64,000 nucleotides of DNA from CALCHA01 sp035548175 (lineage in GTDB: Bacteria; Planctomycetota; Phycisphaerae; WQYP01). Of this stretch, positions 49,501 to 56,998 are shown one piece after another. The notes beneath the pieces are model-generated. The model was not told where the DNA came from and searched no databases. It was given only the letters and a program-made list of their open reading frames with translations. Position 1 is the stretch's first letter. Every line of letters starts with the position of its first letter. A program made the position numbers and the translations under genes. The stretch is taken from NCBI GenBank assembly GCA_035548175.1, contig DASZTO010000011.1, positions 44,223 to 108,222 of the forward strand. Direction: 5' to 3'.

Positions 49501-49883
49501 TCGATGTGCGGAGGGGAGTTGGTTTCGCAAGTGACGAGAGCGAAGTCGCGGTAGTTGGTGAGGAGGACGAGGCGGTAGTGGGCGTAGTATTTTTTGGCCT
49601 GGAGGGAATCGGCGGTGTGGGGGATTTCTTCTGAGGGGGCCTTGGTTTCGACGACGGCGCGGGTGTTGCCGGACTTGGATTCGAAGAGGCCGAAGTCGGG
49701 GCGGCCGGCGCCGGTGTCGGGGAGTTCGTGGGTGGCGCGGACCGGGGGGTCGAGGTGTTGGCCAAGGGCGTTAAGAAGGTTTTCGAGGGCGGCGCGGTAG
49801 GAGAGTTCGGCGGTTTTTTGGGGGGAGTGATGGATGGCGTGGAGAGCGAGGAGGTAGTCGCGGATGGGTTCCAATTTAGGCAC
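46524..49883 (-). CDS. Fused restriction-modification enzyme (type ISP/IIG-like, no helicase)
   Basis: An 1119-aa protein. The N-terminus has a PD-(D/E)XK-like nuclease (GRPDFGLFESKSGNTRAVVE, then TKAP). A helical connector precedes the N6-adenine methyltransferase with motif I DPACGTG (about 380) and motif IV NPPY (about 500). The C-terminal recognition part contains RFLFRPFDQRWLYYEGRQQL, typical of type ISP specificity domains. The helicase block of true type ISP enzymes is absent, so cutting and methylation are probably type IIG-like. GTG 49883 with upstream GAGGAAAG is the likely start; the longer open frame is antisense-like. It is coupled to the upstream RhuM gene by an 8-nt overlap. 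Residues about 248-257 (RGMGVPPMFD) are an in-frame dispersed repeat. Confidence 0.82.
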   Translation of the reverse strand: MPKLEPIRDYLLALHAIHHSPQKTAELSYRAALENLLNALGQHLDPPVRATHELPDTGAGRPDFGLFESKSGNTRAVVETKAPSEEIPHTADSLQAKKYYAHYRLVLLTNYRDFALVTCETNSPPHIEARCTLAADPKEFWRISPEKLAETKSAQLTDFLTSAMRRNAPISRPKDLAADLARHAREALRRLESQKPEALEPLQHAMEQSLGLHFHGPDGLHFFRSSLIQTLFYGLFSGWMLWRESQPRGMGVPPMFDWKDASEYLALPLIGDLYEEIARPKRLADLHLREPLDWATSSLNHVLPDAFFKNFDRDHAITLFYEPFLQEFDPELRKELGVWYTPPEIVQYMVGRVDQLLRSELKIDDGLADDNVYVLDPACGTGSYLLEVAKRIHQTHKDNGHGAASAAKTKKALTSRIFGFEILPAPYVVSHLQLATLLRQLGTKLAPTERAEIFLTNALTGWEPPKGAKQSLAFPFLQQEQEAARRVKRDAPILVILGNPPYNGFVGVAQDEEADLIAPYKEGLRDKYGISKQVLDDLYVRFFRLAERRIGEVNKKGIVSYISNYSWIDGLSHPIMRESLVKNFDKMWIDRCNGDKYRTGKRTPEGLPDQSMFTTDTQPIGIQVGTAITTFIRSRDEGDSSSPTILVRNLWGMANDKRRELVNTLSLADPSAAYTQVHPGPANRYVLSDVSGADDFDKWPSLTEIMPGQFSAVLTRRDEFVTSIDLPELTQRISEYLDESISDSQIAANYPRAMEAGSGFEPVPARHALLGEAPTQEKFKRFLFRPFDQRWLYYEGRQQLVSRPSPQLNSHMAGCPSFKGSDNLLLIAAKKVRRGPAPLPLVANSLSDVNLIDLGGFCFPRFLVQESGLYGHQVSPNIAVEIIEKFAANEGLLPYDNAGNLTPKALEIADRLFHHVVAVLWSPSYRTESQAALRQDWPRIPIPANIELLNSSADLGRKIADLLLPDKPVPGVTSGKIRPELRNIAIPSKSDNSNIEEPRDTKVEAGWGFRGQKNAVMCGKGNVKPNPDNPTEAVDLYINPTTVWANVPNDVYAMTIGGYPVLKKWLSYREYKVLGRALKLDELTYFSEVARRLKALLLLSPDLDANYKACKAAPLITIT
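49119..49137. repeat. Intragenic CATGGGCGGGACGCCCATG palindrome
   Basis: The palindrome of the 11332/30500/32034/59317 family occurs here inside the restriction-modification gene, translated as GMGVPPM in the sense frame. It lies in a linker between nuclease and methyltransferase domains, where an insertion can be tolerated. Confidence 0.7.
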
Positions 49884-50442
49884 AGCGTCGCTTTCCTCGA
49901 AGTGGCGAGATATAGAAAGGATAACGACGCGCGGGGAATTGGAAAATGCGGCCAGGGTCGCGGCGTTCGGAGGCGCGGATGTCGCGGATGCGTTCGAGGA
50001 GTTGGTCGAAGTAGTCGGGGACGCCGGGGCCTGGGGGATTTTTGAGGCGTTCGTCGTCGATGAGGAAGCCTTTGAGGAGGAATTCGCTGAGGCGTTCGGT
50101 GGCCCATTGGCGGAACTGGGTGCCGCGGGGGGAGCGGACGCGATAGCCGACGGCGAGGATGGCGGGGAGAGAGTAATGGCGAAGGGACCGGGAGACGGTT
50201 CGGTTGCCTTCGGATCGAACTTGTAAGTATTCCTTACAAGTTGCCGCCGCATCGATCTCGCCTTCTTCGTAGATGGCCTTGAGGTGGAGAGTCACGTTCT
50301 GGGGTGTGATGTCGAAAAGCTCAGCGATGAGGCGTTGCGTGAGCCAGAGGGTTTGGTTTTCGAAGCGGCATTGGATGCGCGTGCGGCCGTCTTGGGTGTG
50401 GTAGAGGAGGATGGAGGAGGCGGGGGTGTCGGGGTCGGTCAT
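49876..50442 (-). CDS. RhuM-family protein, C-terminally shortened
   Basis: A 188-aa protein. The RhuM pattern is clear: IQCRFENQTLWLTQRLIAEL, FDITPQNVTLHLKAIYEEGE, YSLPAILAVGYRVRSPRGTQ, FRQWATERLSEFLLKGF, which includes a DNA-binding-like helical N-domain and the RhuM core. Typical members run to about 330 aa; here the core ends at RDIRASER and is followed by 26 unrelated residues. The stop overlaps the GTG start of the restriction-modification gene. RhuM genes are frequent neighbours of restriction systems; function is unknown. It may be a remnant or a natural short form. Confidence 0.72.
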   Translation of the reverse strand: MTDPDTPASSILLYHTQDGRTRIQCRFENQTLWLTQRLIAELFDITPQNVTLHLKAIYEEGEIDAAATCKEYLQVRSEGNRTVSRSLRHYSLPAILAVGYRVRSPRGTQFRQWATERLSEFLLKGFLIDDERLKNPPGPGVPDYFDQLLERIRDIRASERRDPGRIFQFPARRYPFYISPLRGKRRCA

Positions 50443-50589
50443 GGCGATCTCGGGTTGGGGAGATGGGTGGGAGTTTATCACAGTGGACGTTGAGGCGCAC
50501 CTGAGGCGGAGACGACGTACATGGCCGGAAGGCATGAGGGGGGCCGCAGCCAAACAGGAGGCGGCTGTGCTTGGTCGAGGATCCCGGGG

Positions 50590-50835
50590 ATTTTGAGCGC
50601 GGAGGCCGCGGAGAACGCGGAGGGCGCGGAGAGCGCGGAGGGCGTGGAGAGCGCGGAGGGCGCGGAGGGAGGCGAAGGACCCCACACCCTTCCCCCGCCC
50701 CCCGACGACGACGTAGATCGGCCACGAAGGGCATGGCAAAACACCACGGAGCACACGGAGGGCACGGAGGAACGGCGATGATCCCCCCCCTCCCCAACGA
50801 CGATGTAAAGTGGCCACGAAGGGCACGAAAGACAT
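50590..50835. repeat. Composite of CGCGGAG, ACGGAG and CACGAAGGG tandem repeats
   Basis: At 50596-50665 about nine CGCGGAG units follow each other at a period of 9-10 bp. Then come two similar segments ending in GGCCACGAAGGGCATG (50719) and GGCCACGAAGGGCACG (50814), with an ACGGAG run (50740) between them. All three unit types of the window occur in one block. No gene is visible in 50443-50979. Confidence 0.7.
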
Positions 50836-50979
50836 GACAGTTGTGATCTGAAAATCTTGTTACGGCGCGAAGAACTGGTACTCAAGACACGAAGGTGGCG
50901 ATTGGAAGTGTCATCCTGGCGCGGAGAAATGGCGCCGGGCGGGGCAGGGGGCGTTGGGGCGTGGAGGGGGCGGCGGTTA

Positions 50980-52785
50980 TCAGCGTTCGTAGCGGAGGGG
51001 GATTTGGACGAAGCGGTTAGGGTCGTTGGCGGCGTCGTTCATGCCTTGGACGATGCCGTTGACGTTGTTGAGGTCGGCGCTGCCCATGTGGCCGGTTTGG
51101 GTGTCGTAGACGTCGCGGACGCCGCGGATATATTCGATGTAGTCGGAGGCGGAGTCGTGGCGGGCCTGTTCCTGGGCCTGGATCTGGTTTTCGAAGCGGT
51201 TGAAGTTGTCGGCCTGCTGGTGCTGGAACTGCTGGCCGCGCTGGAGGATTGCGCGTTCGTTGTCCTCGCCCATTTTGCGGATGGCGTCGCTGCGCTGCTG
51301 CGAGATTTTGTTGAGCACGTCCATGTTGGGCTTGATGCTGGCGAGGATGGCGTTCATGGTGGGCAGGTCGGCGTCGAAGGTGGCGTCGGGTGCGCCGGTG
51401 GTGGTGAGGAAGGTCATCCAGCTGTCCTTGCCGTCGCCGACGGGAGCGGTGGTGATGCGGAAGAGGGTGCGGGCGGCGAAGGTGTTGTCGGGGAGGTGGT
51501 TGGTGACGGCCATGTAGGCGATGCCGGATTTGGATGCGGGCATGGAGGGGTTGTTGGGCGCGGGAACGAGTTCGATGACTTTGTCGATGGTGGTGTAGGG
51601 GAGGCCTTTGGCCTTCTTCATTTCCGCGATGAGGGGGAAGAGGTTTTTGATGACTTCCTCGGGGCCGTCGCAGTAGGGGCAGAAGAGCAGGCCGGGAAAA
51701 TCCTTGTCGAGATCGGGCTGCGCGGGGGGCTGGGGCTGGGCCATCATGGGGCCGATGGGATTGCGTTGATGCATGGCGAGGGATTGGCGATACATCTGCA
51801 TTTGCGTTTGATAATTTTGCAGTTGCATCTGGTAGAGCTGCTTGCGCTGGCGGACCAACATCCCGTCGGGGGTTTGGACGAGGATGGTGGCGTTGAAGAG
51901 GATGTTCTGGTTGGCGGGGCCTTTGACGTTGACGGCGTCGGAGAGGGTTTGGCCATTGACGGTCCAGCCGTCGGGAACGTCGATGGAGCCGCTGTTGTCG
52001 GGGAAGGTAAAGGTGTGCAAGGCGACGGGAATGGGGAGGAAGGAGAAGGCGTAGGTGATCTCAGTGGTGGGGGCGTTGGCGGCGAGGAGGATGACGGAGG
52101 CGGTCATTCCGGATTTTTCGTTGGAGCAGAAGATCCAGCCGCGCATGTCTGCGCCTTTGAGCTTGGCGGTGAAGAGGGCGCCGCCTTTGGAGTGGGTTTT
52201 GGCGTCTTCGAAAGCGCCGGAGAGGGTGGGCTTGGCGTCGAGGCGTGTGGCGAGTTCATCGGCGGTTCTGGTGATGCCGGATTCGAGGGAAGTGGCGGCG
52301 GGGAGTTTGAGGAAGAGGACCTGGCCGGACTTGGTGGTGCCGAGGGTGAGGAAGCCGTTGGTGGCGGCGTCGCCGGCGGGAGCGTTGGCGGCGGGGGCGT
52401 TGGCGGCGAGGGGGTTATCCGCGGCGAGGGGATTGTGGCCGGCGCGGGTGAGGGCGTAGGTGGTGCCGGCGGTGACAAGGATGAGGCGATCGCCGTCGAG
52501 GGTGGCGGTGAAGGGGAAGGGGTTGCCGGAGGCGGTGAAGGTGCCGGAGAGGGAATGGTTGGCGAGCGTGGCGGTAGCGGGGAATTTGGAGGGGCCGAGG
52601 GTGAAGGTGCCGGAGAATGCGGAGGGGGAGGCGGGGGAGGCGTCGAGTTGGACGGTGAGTTTATCGTTGCTGAAGGTGCCTGCGAAGGGGGAGGGGGCGT
52701 CGGCGCGGGCGCTCGAGGAAAAGAGGGGGGGGAAGAGAAGTGCGAGGGCGAGGATGGGGCGGGTGCGAAGAGAGCGCGTGTGCAT
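50980..52785 (-). CDS. Large secreted protein of unknown function
   Basis: A 601-aa protein with a signal peptide (MHTRSLRTRPILALALLFPP, cleavage after ARADA). The first part (30-125) reads like a short beta-barrel or lipocalin-like domain (FAGTFSNDKLTVQL, FSGTFTLGPSKF, LSGTFTASGNPF), in three similar GTF-containing repeats. Then come an Ala/Asn-rich linker, a domain with IDVPDGWTVNGQTLSD, and a C-terminal helical region rich in Gln (RGQQFQHQQADNFNRFENQI). One CPYCDG pair could be redox-active or bind metal. The family is not recognised. It is upstream-adjacent to nothing on its strand except recN, 46 nt away. Confidence 0.7.
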   Translation of the reverse strand: MHTRSLRTRPILALALLFPPLFSSSARADAPSPFAGTFSNDKLTVQLDASPASPSAFSGTFTLGPSKFPATATLANHSLSGTFTASGNPFPFTATLDGDRLILVTAGTTYALTRAGHNPLAADNPLAANAPAANAPAGDAATNGFLTLGTTKSGQVLFLKLPAATSLESGITRTADELATRLDAKPTLSGAFEDAKTHSKGGALFTAKLKGADMRGWIFCSNEKSGMTASVILLAANAPTTEITYAFSFLPIPVALHTFTFPDNSGSIDVPDGWTVNGQTLSDAVNVKGPANQNILFNATILVQTPDGMLVRQRKQLYQMQLQNYQTQMQMYRQSLAMHQRNPIGPMMAQPQPPAQPDLDKDFPGLLFCPYCDGPEEVIKNLFPLIAEMKKAKGLPYTTIDKVIELVPAPNNPSMPASKSGIAYMAVTNHLPDNTFAARTLFRITTAPVGDGKDSWMTFLTTTGAPDATFDADLPTMNAILASIKPNMDVLNKISQQRSDAIRKMGEDNERAILQRGQQFQHQQADNFNRFENQIQAQEQARHDSASDYIEYIRGVRDVYDTQTGHMGSADLNNVNGIVQGMNDAANDPNRFVQIPLRYER

Positions 52786-52831
52786 GGCGGAACTCCTGGC
52801 GGGAAGGCGGTGGGTATTGTAGCAGGAACGG

Positions 52832-54709
52832 TTAGGCGCGAGACCGGTGGGAATTTGGTTTGCGTTTGCCGGCGCCGGTGGTGAGGAGTTCGCGGGCCTG
52901 GGAGAGGGCGGTGGGGGAGGGGGAGGGTCCGGCGGTCATTTCGGCGAGTTCGAGGATGCGTGCTTCGCCGGTCATGACGGAGACGGTGGTGGTGGTTTGG
53001 GCGGCGTCGGCGTTGGATTTGGGGGAGGCGGAGACGGATTTGCGGATGGTGAGGTGGCGGTCGGCGAAGGCGGCGATTTGGGGGAGGTGGGTGATGCAGA
53101 GGACCTGGTGGAAGGCGGCGAGGTCGCGGAGTTTTTCGCCGATGACGGTGCCCATGCGTCCGCCGACGTTGGCGTCGATTTCATCGAAGACGAGGACGGA
53201 GACGCGGTCAGCGCCGCCGCGGGCGGCGGTGATGGACTTGAGGGCGAGCATGACGCGGGAGAGTTCGCCGCCGGAGGCGATGCGGCGGAGGGGGCGTGCG
53301 GGTTGACCGGGGTTGGGGGCGATCATGAATTCGACGGTTTCGAGGCCGGAGGAGGTGGAGAAGTCGGCGAGGGTGAGTTGGAGATCGTGGGTATTGAGCG
53401 GTGAGTGGTGCGTTTTGGCGGGGGGCGCTTTGGCGGGGGGGGCGAGGTCGGTCTGGATGGGTTGCAGCTCGACGTGGAAGCGGGCTTCTTTCATGCCGAG
53501 GTCGGCGAGCTGGGCGTGGACGAGGGGGGCGAGTTTGTCGGCGGCTTTTTTGCGGGCGGCGGAGAGTTTCGCGCCGATGTCGCGGAGTTGCTTTTCGAGG
53601 TCGGCGATCTGCTGGGCGCTCGTGGAGAAGTCCTGGTCCTGCGTGCGCAGCTCTTCGATTTTTTCGGCGATCTGCCCGCGATAGGCAAGGACTTCCTCGA
53701 CGGTGCCGTTGGCGTTGCGGCCGACGTATTTGTCGATGAGGCGCGTGACGAGGTTGAGGCGCTGGTTGTTGGTGTCGAGTTCCTCGGGATCGAGATCGAG
53801 ACGGTCGACGTAGCGGCGGAGGGAGAAGGCGGCATCATCGAGCGAGAGGGTGGCGTCTTTGACCTGCGTGGCGAGCGGCGCAAGGCCTTCATCGAGCTGG
53901 GCGAGCTCGAGGAGGACGGCGGCGGCGGACTTGAGGCGGGAGAGAATGGCCCCCTCTTCCTCGTAGAGCGCGCCATAAGCGGCGCCGGCGGTGCGCTTGA
54001 TTTTTTCGAGATTGGCCAGCACGCGGTTGCGGCCGACGAGGGCGTCGTATTCGCCGGCGACGAGTTCGGCCTCATCGATTTCCTTCGCCTGGAATTCGTA
54101 AAGTTCGAGCTGCTGCTTGCGGAGCGTGCGCGAGGCGGCGAGCTCCTTTTGCTGGGCGAGGAGTTCCTGTCGGCGATGGTAGAGGTCGGCGAACTGGCGG
54201 CGGAGGTCGGAGGAGCTGCCGAACTCGTCGAGCACGGCGAGCTGGTTGGCGGGCTTGAGGAGGAACTGGGCGTCGTGCTGGCCGTGGACATCGACGAGGA
54301 TTTCACCGACCTGCTTGAGCATGGCGTTGGTGATGGGGTTGCCGTTGATGGAGGCGGAGGTGCGTGCTCCCCCCCCCGCGCCGGCGCGGGGCTCGAAGAT
54401 GCGTCGTGCGATGAGGAGTTCGGGCTCGGCGTCGAGGGGGAGATCGGTGGCGTTGGCGATTTCCTGGCGGAGGTTTTTGGAGGCGATGTGGAAGAGTCCG
54501 GAGACGCGGCCTTCGCCGCCGCCTGAACCGGGGGCACCTTTGCGGAGCATATCGGTGGGCTGGCGCAGGCCCAGGAGGATTTCGAGGGCCCCGATGATCA
54601 GCGACTTGCCGGCGCCGGTCTGTCCGGTGAAGCAGTTGAGGCCGGGGTCGAGCTCGACGGTGATGTCGTGGATGACGGCGAGGTTCTGGATGTGAAGTTC
54701 GCGAAGCAA
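52832..54709 (-). CDS. recN: DNA repair protein RecN
   Basis: A 625-aa SMC-like protein. The N-terminal head is MLRELHIQNLAVIHDITVEL with Walker A FTGQTGAGKS. The middle 300 residues are coiled coil. The C-terminal head contains the signature RIASGGELSRVMLALK, Walker B VSVLVFDEIDANVGGR, and the switch region LCITHLPQIAAFADRH. It acts in double-strand break repair. Length and motifs are normal; the last 30 residues are a basic tail. It is upstream of the secreted-protein gene and could be co-transcribed with it. No clear SOS box is seen upstream. Confidence 0.94.
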   Translation of the reverse strand: MLRELHIQNLAVIHDITVELDPGLNCFTGQTGAGKSLIIGALEILLGLRQPTDMLRKGAPGSGGGEGRVSGLFHIASKNLRQEIANATDLPLDAEPELLIARRIFEPRAGAGGGARTSASINGNPITNAMLKQVGEILVDVHGQHDAQFLLKPANQLAVLDEFGSSSDLRRQFADLYHRRQELLAQQKELAASRTLRKQQLELYEFQAKEIDEAELVAGEYDALVGRNRVLANLEKIKRTAGAAYGALYEEEGAILSRLKSAAAVLLELAQLDEGLAPLATQVKDATLSLDDAAFSLRRYVDRLDLDPEELDTNNQRLNLVTRLIDKYVGRNANGTVEEVLAYRGQIAEKIEELRTQDQDFSTSAQQIADLEKQLRDIGAKLSAARKKAADKLAPLVHAQLADLGMKEARFHVELQPIQTDLAPPAKAPPAKTHHSPLNTHDLQLTLADFSTSSGLETVEFMIAPNPGQPARPLRRIASGGELSRVMLALKSITAARGGADRVSVLVFDEIDANVGGRMGTVIGEKLRDLAAFHQVLCITHLPQIAAFADRHLTIRKSVSASPKSNADAAQTTTTVSVMTGEARILELAEMTAGPSPSPTALSQARELLTTGAGKRKPNSHRSRA

Positions 54710-55012
54710 GATGGGGAGCCTCCGTGCGCGGGTGAACGGGGGGTATTGTAGCGAAGGTATGCGGACCGATCATAATCCGAACGGAGAGTCCTGGAGCGGG
54801 GGGATCGGGAAGGGCTGGCGCTGCGGGAAACGGGGGGTAGGCATAAACGCTGGCGGCAAATCAGAGATTCTCCTATGGTGCGGAGGCGATGTTTAGGTAG
54901 TCTGCTGATCTTTCACGTCTGGGAGCGTCCGGCGGATGTGGAGAATGCCGCCCTCGCTGCATAAGAAGACTGGACAGACGGCGGGGCTGGGGGCCATTGA
55001 GGAGCGCCACCG
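54710..55012. other. Divergent intergenic region between recN and response regulator
   Basis: No gene and no strong repeat are visible. The response-regulator ribosome-binding site GAGGAG is at the right end. A CATAAT at 54770 could be a -10 for either direction, but I see no convincing -35. Control elements for both genes should lie here. Confidence 0.3.
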
Positions 55013-55678
55013 ATGGCCGTATTGCTGGTAGAAGATGATGAGTCGACGCAGCGGATGCTGATGGGGGTGCTGACGCGCGCCGGCTTCGAGGTGGAGTCCG
55101 CCGGGACGCTGGGGGCGGCGCAGCAGGCGCTTTCATCCCGGGCGTATGAGGTGGTGGTGCTGGACGTGAAATTGCCGGACGGGAGCGGTTTGGACCTGCT
55201 GCGGCAGATGCGGGATGGGGGCAACGCGGCGCACGTGCTGATCCTGACGATTGCGGATTTGCCGGAGGAGCGGGTGCGGGGGCTGGATCTGGGCGCGGAC
55301 GATTACCTGTCGAAGACGGCTCCGCATGCGGAGCTCGAGGCGCGGGTGCGGGCGCTGTTGCGGCGGAAGTATGCGGCGAAGAGTCCGCGGATGGCGGTGG
55401 GGGATTTGCAGATCGACACGGTGTCGCGCGAGGTGGTGCGCAGCGGCCGGCGTATACCGCTGACGGCGCGGGAGTTTGAGCTGCTGGCGCTCCTGGCGCG
55501 GTTTCCGGGGCAGGTGGTGTCGCGGCAGCAGATATGGAAGGACCTGTATGGGATGGAGGGCGGTAATTCGAACGTGATAGATGTATACATTGGATATCTG
55601 CGGCGGAAAATTGACGGGGCGAAGGATCGGCCGCTGATTCACACGCGGCGGGGGATCGGGTTCATGCTGGGGGAATGA
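55013..55678 (+). CDS. OmpR-type response regulator
   Basis: A 221-aa protein. The receiver has the acidic pair (LLVEDDES), phospho-acceptor Asp51-type in VVVLDVKLPDGSGLDLLRQM, Thr in LILTIADLPEE and the Lys in DYLSKTAPHAELEARV. The winged-helix effector ends SNVIDVYIGYLRRKIDGAKD with RPLIHTRRGIGFMLGE. No partner kinase is adjacent. GAGGAG precedes the ATG by 11 nt. It regulates transcription in response to an unidentified kinase. Confidence 0.92.
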   Translation: MAVLLVEDDESTQRMLMGVLTRAGFEVESAGTLGAAQQALSSRAYEVVVLDVKLPDGSGLDLLRQMRDGGNAAHVLILTIADLPEERVRGLDLGADDYLSKTAPHAELEARVRALLRRKYAAKSPRMAVGDLQIDTVSREVVRSGRRIPLTAREFELLALLARFPGQVVSRQQIWKDLYGMEGGNSNVIDVYIGYLRRKIDGAKDRPLIHTRRGIGFMLGE

Positions 55679-56034
55679 GCGGCCGGGGGAAGGCGGAGGG
55701 TGGCGAGCGCGGGGCGGAACGGGGGGGTGAAGAGGGGGTAAGTGAACGTTTTGTTCAGGTTAATGGTTGCACAAATGGTGTGCCATAATCTTTGGTTGTG
55801 AGGGGGCGAATGATCGGTGGCACGGGGGATTTACGGCGGGGAAATCGGTGAAGGAAAGTACTTGAAACTAAGGGTTTGCGCGAGGTCCGGCGGATTGCGC
55901 TTGTATGCGGGACCGGCCACGCTACGATGTTTTTAGATGCCTTGAAGCGTGCGCCGGAGCTGTTGCGGCGGGGCGCGAATTTCAGCGCGAAACGGGAGCG
56001 GGAGGCGGCGGGGGGGGGCGGAAGGAGGCGCATC
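55679..56034. other. Intergenic region upstream of the YqiJ-like gene
   Basis: There is no convincing gene. The open frame that continues the YqiJ-like gene upstream to 55876 lacks a ribosome-binding site and has a low-complexity product. TTGTTCAGGTTAATGGTTGC (55752-55771) is locally AT-richer and may carry the promoter. AAGGAGG at 56022 is the ribosome-binding site of the next gene. Confidence 0.3.
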
Positions 56035-56733
56035 GTGACGATGTCGATGCTGACAAGCTGGTGGAGTGTGATGTACCTGGTGCCGTTCGGACTGGCGCTG
56101 GTGTACCTGGGCGTGTTCGTGTTGACGGGCGTCACTTTCGGAGATGCGGGTGTCGATGCGCATGTGGAGGTGGATGCGGGCGCCGACCTGGACGGTGATG
56201 CCGGTGTCGATGCGGACGCGCATGCCGACGCCGACGCGGATCACGATGCCGAGGCCGAGCAGGATGGCGACGGGCATTGGTCGAGCGCATTTCTGGGGTT
56301 GCTGGGCGCGGGGAAGGTGCCGCTGTCGCTGGGGGTGATGATGCTGCTGCTTTTGTGGGGGCTGATTGGCTTTGGGGTGAGCGTGGCGGTGGCGGAGCAC
56401 GTGCGGGCGCTGTGGCTGGCGCCGGCGATCTCGTTGCCGGCGGCGCTCCTGGGGAGCGTGTGCGGGACGTGGCTGCTGGCCTCGGCGGTGGGCCGGGTGA
56501 TGGGCGGCGAGAGCGCGCCCGCGCGGCGGCAGGATCTGGTCGGTCGTCCGGCGGAGGCGGTGTATGACATCACCGAGAGCTTCGGCATGGCGGCGGTGCG
56601 CAGCGCCGGCGGCGATCTGCTGCAGGTGCCCTGCAAGGCGCGCAGCGGCGAAAAAATCGCCAAGGGCAGCCGGGTGGTGCTCTTTGCGTACGACAAGCAG
56701 GCCGGAATTTTCTCCGCGGCGTTGATGGAGTGA
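56035..56733 (+). CDS. YqiJ-like membrane protein with OB-fold domain (flotillin partner)
   Basis: A 232-aa protein. A first membrane segment (MYLVPFGLALVYLGVFVLTG) is followed by an extracytoplasmic stretch made almost wholly of Asp, Ala, His and Gly (DAGVDAHVEVDAGADLDGDA), then two more segments (LGVMMLLLLWGLIGFGVSVA, ISLPAALLGSVCGTWLLASA). A C-terminal OB-fold-like domain (RPAEAVYDITESFGMAAVRS, SRVVLFAYDKQAGIFSAAL) fits the NfeD/YqiJ group that pairs with flotillins. GTG 56035 has AAGGAGG at ideal spacing; ATG 56041 is possible. The Asp/His-rich loop could bind metal ions. Confidence 0.75.
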   Translation: MTMSMLTSWWSVMYLVPFGLALVYLGVFVLTGVTFGDAGVDAHVEVDAGADLDGDAGVDADAHADADADHDAEAEQDGDGHWSSAFLGLLGAGKVPLSLGVMMLLLLWGLIGFGVSVAVAEHVRALWLAPAISLPAALLGSVCGTWLLASAVGRVMGGESAPARRQDLVGRPAEAVYDITESFGMAAVRSAGGDLLQVPCKARSGEKIAKGSRVVLFAYDKQAGIFSAALME

Positions 56734-56747
56734 GGGTTAAACGCGAC

Positions 56748-56790
56748 GACGTCAATGGCCACGAAAAACACGAAAGACACGAAACCGCCG
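56748..56790. repeat. CACGAA repeat, single arm
   Basis: GTCAATGGCCACGAAAAACA followed by CGAAAGACACGAAACC starts 15 nt after the YqiJ-like stop. It matches the left arms at 141 and 13406. No facing arm is present. Confidence 0.6.
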
Positions 56791-56998
56791 GTTGTAAAGG
56801 ATTTGCGGCTTGCGCGTGGGGAATGGTTCTGACGCGTAGTTTGGGAGGTAAAAAAATGATCCCGCCTGGTAACAGGTTCTGAAGCGCGCCGCGGCGCAGT
56901 GCGCCGGCGGCCGCGATCTCTCGCAGAAATCAGTCGTGTTCCATCCCGGAAGAATTTTCTGATCACGGGACGCGGGGGCATTTTGGAAGGAGGTTCGT

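Noticed and set aside
46524..49883. BREX PglX or DISARM methylase
   Set aside because: No other BREX or DISARM genes are nearby, and the N-terminal nuclease plus ISP-type recognition region fit a single-protein restriction-modification enzyme better.
50857..52884. 675-codon plus-strand frame opposite the secreted protein
   Set aside because: The Gly/Glu/Val-rich product has no domain, and the minus strand has a clear signal peptide and domain structure.
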